Shown: positions 58,790 through 64,000 of the stretch, in pieces | Layout of the letters: each line of letters begins with the position of its first letter | Numbering within the stretch: the first letter of the stretch is position 1 | Assembly: GCA_026545765.1 (NCBI GenBank) | Contig: JAIFAC010000322.1 | Span: 1-64,000, forward strand | Origin: Plantago major | Lineage: Eukaryota; Streptophyta; Magnoliopsida; Lamiales; Plantaginaceae | Direction of reading: 5' to 3' | DNA: 64,000 nucleotides | Notes under the pieces: model-generated | Database searches by the model: none | Seen by the model: only the letters and a program-made list of their open reading frames with translations | What the model was told of the DNA's origin: nothing | Position numbers and translations under genes: made by a program

Positions 58790-60747
58790 TAGGGAAAACC
58801 ACAGGCAAGCTCTCAAGGTGAAGTTCTTTTTTGTCGACACATCATATGCATGGATACCATCCGTCCACAACTCGATCAGCTCCTTGATTAGGGGTTGCAA
58901 GAAAACATCCAACGCCACCAGATCTTTCGCCCGCACCAATGCAAATAAACATGAATGGCTCCTTCATGCACTCACCGAAGGCATTGTACGGCAGAGCATA
59001 ATCGCCAACAAGAGTATTTACGCTCACTACCGAACGGTTAAAACCATCCGCATAAAGTCCCAAACGACATTTCTAGATTCGGCCGCAAACTCGGATATGT
59101 CTTGTCAAACGATTTCCATGCGGTGAGTCTCCGATGGTCCATTCTACCACCTTCAAAGATTATCCGAGATTACTTCCTTGTGCCACCGCATTTTATCCGC
59201 AGTAAGCACTTGAAGCATACAATCTTTTCAAACGAGGTGCTAGAGGGAAGTACCACATTTTCTTATGTGAGATTTTCTTTGTCGCTTTTCAGCCCTCCTT
59301 GTAACGCTTGTACCGCTCTCACCACGTAACTTGCATTCTATTAGATCCGCATCCTCCTCCCAATATATCATGCACATTTTCTGACAATGCCTATGGTTAC
59401 CACAAAATTCTAATCCAGATCTTTTCTTCGCTTGGTAAAAGTTGGTGGAACTAGGTTTTCTTCAGACAAAGGTCCGACATTACGCCAACCCATTCATTGA
59501 AGCTCGTTTTATCACGTCATTAGCCTTACAACTCATTAGCCGAGATAACAAAGACAACTCAATGAGCTTACACCCCGGTAAACCGCTTCCTTGATGATTC
59601 TAACAAGTCAAAGAACAACCGATCCTCGATTCGGTGGTTCCTCCACCTCCACCTCGGTTTCAAAGTTGGTCAGGTCCCCAACTCCGCCCCGCAAAGATCG
59701 CACACCATTTGTTCGACTCGAGCTCAAATAGCATCGCCTTCAGATTGGGATTGTTCCCCGACTTGTTCATTTTTTCTCTTCCTTCCACGTTGTCTGTATT
59801 GGTCATATGTATTGGACGGTGCTGCTTCCTCACCATGATGATTCCATACCTGATACGCAGGAAGGAATCCATTTTTCCTCAAGTGGACTACCACTTTAGA
59901 GTCACGATTGCTTGTTTCTCGCACCGTTTATTGCACAAGGACACTTTATCAACCCATCCTTTACACAAGACGGATTTGACATTGCAAATTCAATGAAACC
60001 TTCAACCCCTTTCAGAAAACTCCATTGAACTCTGCCATTGAGAGTACGACAATACATCCATCCACGATCGGTATTCATTGAATAATTAGATAATAACCTG
60101 ACACGTTTGAATTCATTAGATCGAGGTCTTTCATTTACGGTAATAAATCAATTTCAATAATTCAATCAATTGCTACGTAATATAAGTTATATTAGCTTCA
60201 CCAATTGTTAAGGCATTACATAATATAAGTTACATCACTTCAATTTTACCATAATGTTTGGTTTCATATATATATGAACTAATGATTACTAGTTATACAA
60301 GCTTAGAGACAAAACGGATGAAACTCCTCATTCTCATGCACCCCTCCTCATCACTTGTGACGCCCCTACCACGTAACTTGCATTCCAATGATCTACATCC
60401 TCCTCCCAATACACCATGCACATGTTCCGACAAGGTAAAGGCACTCAATAGGCGGCCCCAAACCCCGCCTCCTCCATCGAGGTATGCCATGGATTTGCTT
60501 TCGCCGTGATGAATCCATACATGATACTCGTGCATGAATCCATAACGCCGCAAGTGCTCGAATCGCAGAAGCGCCATAAATTGCTTGTTTCAAGGTTTCC
60601 AATGTGCAAGGACACTTTATCAACCCCCAATTGCACAAACCGGATGTCCCATGGCAAACGAGATGAAACCTTTAACCCTTCTACGAAACTCCTAGAAACT
60701 CATTATTTACCGCATTTATCGTACATCCATGAACGGTCGGAATTCAT
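58790..60747 (-). pseudogene. TNP2-type transposase of CACTA 2, internally deleted
   Basis: Start at 60745-60747 (MNSDRSWMYDK in the first frame). Transposase-associated domain copy 1 spans 60747-60430, and copy 2 spans about 60060-59700 (GFLPAYQVWNHHGEEAAP). The Transposase_21 start includes MGLYADGFN (59063), ALDVFLQPLIKELIELW and GIHAYDVSTKKNFTLRACLW (58803-58939). Coding homology then stops at about 58795 and continues in sequence that matches CACTA 1 only from 49143 onward. About 2.4 kb, including the rest of the TNP2 core, is therefore missing and the protein cannot be active. Confidence 0.85.
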
Positions 60748-61619
60748 TGTTTACTTTATTTTTAACCCGAGACGCTCCAATTGATTAGATCGTATTTAAT
60801 TTATTAGATCGATTCCAATTCGGATAAGAAGATTGTAGAGGTTAATTGTTAATTATTATATGTTCCTTATAAATTAATTATTAATTAAGTGTTCATGTGT
60901 TACAAAATTGGACATATATAATAACCATTTCAACCTCTTAGTACATATATTATATACTTAACATACATATCAAATTAACTAATTACTCTATACATATCGA
61001 ATTACTACATATATTCATATCAAATTACATACTTAACATACAAATTTATCAAATCAAAACTACATACTTCTATACTTAACAAACATATCAAATTAACTAA
61101 ACTAACTATATATACTTAACACACAAACCAAACTAACTACATACATTCATACATACCAAACTTAACATACTACATACATTCATATCATTCAAATTGAACA
61201 AATTACATATAATTGATCAAATTAACTAAACTAACTACTACATACTTATCATATATACATATAATTGCTCAAATTAATCAAAAATAAACAAAATCCCCAA
61301 ATTTTTAAAAACTAGGGTTTTAGCAAAATACCTTGATTAATCGGTAGAAATATGAAATTGATCAAGAACCAAACTCCTTGTCACACGAGCTCGATTAGGC
61401 ACCAAGATTGGCCGGAATAACGGATGATTGGCGGAAAACGGATTGAGGAGAAGAAGAAAATGAGGAAGAAGAAGGAAGAAGATGAAGAAATGAGGATTCT
61501 CTCGCTTGCCCGGAAAATAAGAATCAGGTCCGCCGGCCCGAGGCCGATCCGTCACAGCCTGGGCGAATGATAGGAATTGTTTATAGCGCTTACGGATAAT
61601 CTATCCGTCCAGCTTTTTT

Positions 61620-61670
<51 letters not shown>

Positions 61671-62448
61671 TTTAAAAATAACTCGGCGACGGATAATAAT
61701 TATCCGTCGCTTATTTAGACGGATAAGTTATCCGTCATAATGAGCGACGGATAATGCTTATCCGTCAGGAATTGGGACGACGGATAGATTCCGTCGCCTA
61801 ATAGCGATCCGTCGTTATGGGGCTTGATTTAACGCCGCTTTTAATGTTTTCTTGTAGTGTTATTATAGACCGGTTTTCTTTCGCTTTACCGCTTTAAGTA
61901 AGAAGTATGGGGCATGAAAGACGGAAAGACATCCCATTAGTTTCGCAAAACTCTTGAATTGGCCATTATCATATTCCTCCCATTGTCACATTGGATATTC
62001 TTAATATGTCTCTCAAATTGGTTAAGTATATGCATCGAAGGATAGAGAATTTTGCATAAACATCGATTTCCTAGCTAAGGAAAAGTCCACAAAAGTTTGA
62101 GAAATCATCCAAGAAAAGAACATAATAACGATGACCCAATGAACTTAACACAGTAGAGGTCCATAAGTCACTATGAATAATATCAAAAGGTAACATTGTT
62201 TGAGACATAGAAGCATCAAAAGGCAACTTTATGTGTTTACCAAGAATGCAAGAACGACAAATACGGAAAGACTAGATTTAGCGTATGAATGCTATTATTC
62301 GTCAGAGGTAACTTAAAACAGTTTCCGGATGTCCTAAACGATCATGCCAGAGAAGACGCCAAAGTCGTGAAGGCGTGGGAAGGAGTAGTGGTAGTAAGAG
62401 GATAAAGGTCCCCGCCTCGCTATTAGATCTCATGATTGCCATCCCCGC

Positions 62449-62826
62449 TTAAAAATCCTTCACGTAAAACCCATTAGGATCGAATTCAATGCATACGTAA
62501 TTATCGCCAGAATTTTGCATGTAAATTAAATTCTTAACTAGTCTAGGAGCGTGTAGCACATTCTGTAAGGATAAGGGAGGGTTCGGAGGAGGTAAACGAG
62601 AATGACCATAACCACGAATTGGAATAGACTGACCATTACCGACCATAATACCCTTATTTTGATTGCTCAAATTAAAATAAGACGAGAGATTACCTGGGGA
62701 AGATGTCATATGAGAAGATGCGCCAGTATCCATGTACCAATTCGGATCAGCACAGCGCAATCCGAGGAAAACGGAGTTTCCCGTGGATTCAGTCGTTGGA
62801 TCGTCACGAATTTTTGACAACATCAA
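62449..62826 (-). pseudogene. Copia protease/pre-integrase segment
   Basis: Encodes NWYMDTGASSHMTSSPGNLS, with the aspartic-protease D-T-G triad, followed by GIMVGNGQSIPIRGYGHSRL and LQNVLHAPRLVKNLI, the usual protease-to-integrase linker of copia polyproteins. The start at 62826 lies only about 270 bp from the primer site, so the gag domain and its zinc knuckle are missing. Further integrase remnants follow at 61863-62440 (minus, broken). Confidence 0.85.
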
Positions 62827-62996
62827 GATAACGTGTTGAACTCCAATCTGAACGGTGGAGATCAGAATCGAATCAGGTTTGATAGGTCAAATTGCGTTCG
62901 CAGTGAAGCAGCAGATTGCTGAAAACTATGAGCCGATTTGGGGAAGGACAAACGATCGAAGACGATCGATTGGACAGAAAAGGGATGGTTGATTTG

Positions 62997-63063
62997 CAGG
63001 AGTATATCGAACGTGAGGTTCTGTATATTGGAGAATATATCGAACATGAGGTTCTGTATACGG
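62997..63063 (-). repeat. 34-bp tandem duplication in the copia leader
   Basis: TATATCGAACGTGAGGTTCT at about 63003 is repeated as TATATCGAACATGAGGTTCT at about 63037. It lies between the primer site and the protease frame. Confidence 0.7.
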
Positions 63064-63264
63064 GAGTACTGCAACGGAAGATAGTAAGAAACTAACTTGA
63101 TACCATGAAAGAATGTTTTCCGTGAGGAATTCATTGATAACCATGCAAATAAAGAAAGTACAATATAGAGTTTTAGACTAATGCTAAGCTATACTAAACC
63201 TACTATGATTAAGATTCTAGATTCTTTAATATTCTAACTAATATTTACATAATCTATCAATCAT

Positions 63265-64000
63265 CACATTAATTTTAGACAACCACTTCACTCAGGATTC
63301 ATACAAAAATGCAATAAATTCCAGCTTATTGAGAGATGAAATGGAGTAGATGTCATGTTTGTAAACTAAAATAAGCTTATAAAAAGAAATAAAACATTGT
63401 AAAAAATATAATGTTATAGCTTAAAACGACAAAAAGTTCGTTAATAATACTCTGAAACAGCGTATATGAGCATAATAAATGCTCAACAATTATACAACCA
63501 TAAAATAAAGTAGTCTAGCTAGGTATAACAAGATTCTAAACCAACCACTATAGCCTCACAAAAGTTTACAATTGCAACATCAAATTGATACACAAAATAA
63601 GATAGTCTAGGTTAATCCTGTTGATTTTGAAGGATTGTAATCTTTATATTTGTGGAAAGCATTTCTTATGCTCCTTTTACGTTGAGATTAAGTATTAATA
63701 AATCTTGTTGTTTCTGAAAAAAAAATATTTACATATTGTACATGATTATATATAAAAATGCTACAAACTTTAATAAGTACTATAATAATCATTGCATGTA
63801 AAAAAATGTTGAGGGTACCACTTGCTACCCTTCTACCTCTACGGCTTGTCTACTGTAATTGGTCACCATCTCCATTCCAAACTAAATGTTACATTTAATT
63901 TTCAGTATGGAGTTAACTGCAGTGTAAAAGGAAGTGGAAATATTAGTGTAAATAATTTAAAAAAAAAAAAAGAATGTGAAATCGTTTGTTTGGACTGGGA
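63265..64000. other. AT-rich right end, nothing recognised
   Basis: No ORF, TIR or known domain. A poly(A)-like run occurs at 63958-63971 and another at 63717-63724, which could be old retroposon tails, but no TSD was found. Confidence 0.4.

Larger units (their letters stand above)
56682..61862 (-). mobile_element. CACTA element 2, 5,175 bp, TSD TTA
   Basis: Ends are CACTACAAAAATGCGAGCG (56685) and TTTTCTTGTAGTG (61859). The TSD TTA lies at 56682-56684 and 61860-61862. Subterminal GCGACGGATA-type repeats lie at 56700-56945 and 61680-61815. The minus strand is collinear with CACTA 1. The 5' leader with intron (donor near 61331), both transposase-associated domains and the start of the TNP2 core are present. 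A gap follows, then the second gene region and the hairpin repeats. Inserted in the integrase region of the copia element. Confidence 0.95.
54321..63264 (-). mobile_element. Ty1/copia element lacking gag, TSD ATCAT, split by CACTA 2
   Basis: Short LTRs at 54326-54489 and 63106-63259 run from TGAAAGAATG to ATAATCTATCA. The 5-bp TSD ATCAT lies at 54321-54325 and 63260-63264. On the minus strand the right LTR is the 5' LTR and is followed at once by TGGTATCA (63098-63105), an initiator-Met tRNA primer site. Pol segments run leftward in order: protease, integrase remnants, RT, RNase H. A gag of normal size does not fit between the primer site and protease (63097-62826, about 270 bp). After removing CACTA 2 the element is only about 3.76 kb. 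Confidence 0.92.

Overview
This window is nuclear DNA of a flowering plant, most likely a eudicot. It holds two conserved multi-exon plant genes (an ATXR3/SDG2-type histone methyltransferase and an NPH3/BTB protein). The rest is dense, nested plant transposable elements of the Ty1/copia, Ty3/gypsy, LARD, LINE, CACTA and Stowaway types, plus a plastid-derived insert. I cannot name the species.

Layout. 1-11.4 kb: ATXR3/SDG2 on the minus strand, from its start codon at 10975 through the SET-domain exons and off the left edge. Its introns carry a Stowaway MITE, an inverted-repeat insert and a 5'-truncated LINE with target-site duplications (TSDs). 11.4-17.8 kb: gene-poor DNA with LINE, gypsy-like and copia-like remnants. 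17.8-38.6 kb: two fragments of one minus-strand gypsy-like family, labelled A and B. Fragment A is interrupted by a TIR-like insert (which contains a MITE, which contains a LINE) and by a complete 7-kb LTR element without pol (LARD-like). Fragment B is interrupted by a 2.4-kb CACTA element. 38.9-42.2 kb: the NPH3-family gene, plus strand, three exons. 43.3-52.1 kb: a 7.6-kb CACTA element with a decayed TNP2-type transposase, lying between two 350-bp inverted repeats. 52.1-52.7 kb: a plastid insert joining psaI and ycf1 pieces. 54.3-63.3 kb: a gag-less copia element (TSD, PBS and short LTRs intact), split by a 5.2-kb CACTA element closely related to the 7.6-kb one but inverted.

Sequence quality. 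Both host genes match their families over nearly their whole length, yet their frames are broken repeatedly by single missing or extra bases, mostly in homopolymers or short runs. I read this as residual long-read consensus error rather than gene death. It also means that many 'broken' transposon ORFs here may be less broken than they look.

How parts relate. The host genes appear independent of each other: a chromatin writer (H3K4 trimethylation) and an NPH3-type adaptor. The three CACTA elements share GCGACGGATA-type subterminal repeats. They also share a 5'-leader intron and intronic mini-hairpin repeats with the loop TATGTTAG. They therefore belong to one family in which the 7.6-kb copy is the most complete and the 5.2-kb and 2.4-kb copies are deletion derivatives. 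The most unusual signals are this hairpin array, the tandemly duplicated N-terminal transposase domain, the long inverted repeat around the large CACTA copy, and the psaI-ycf1 chimera.
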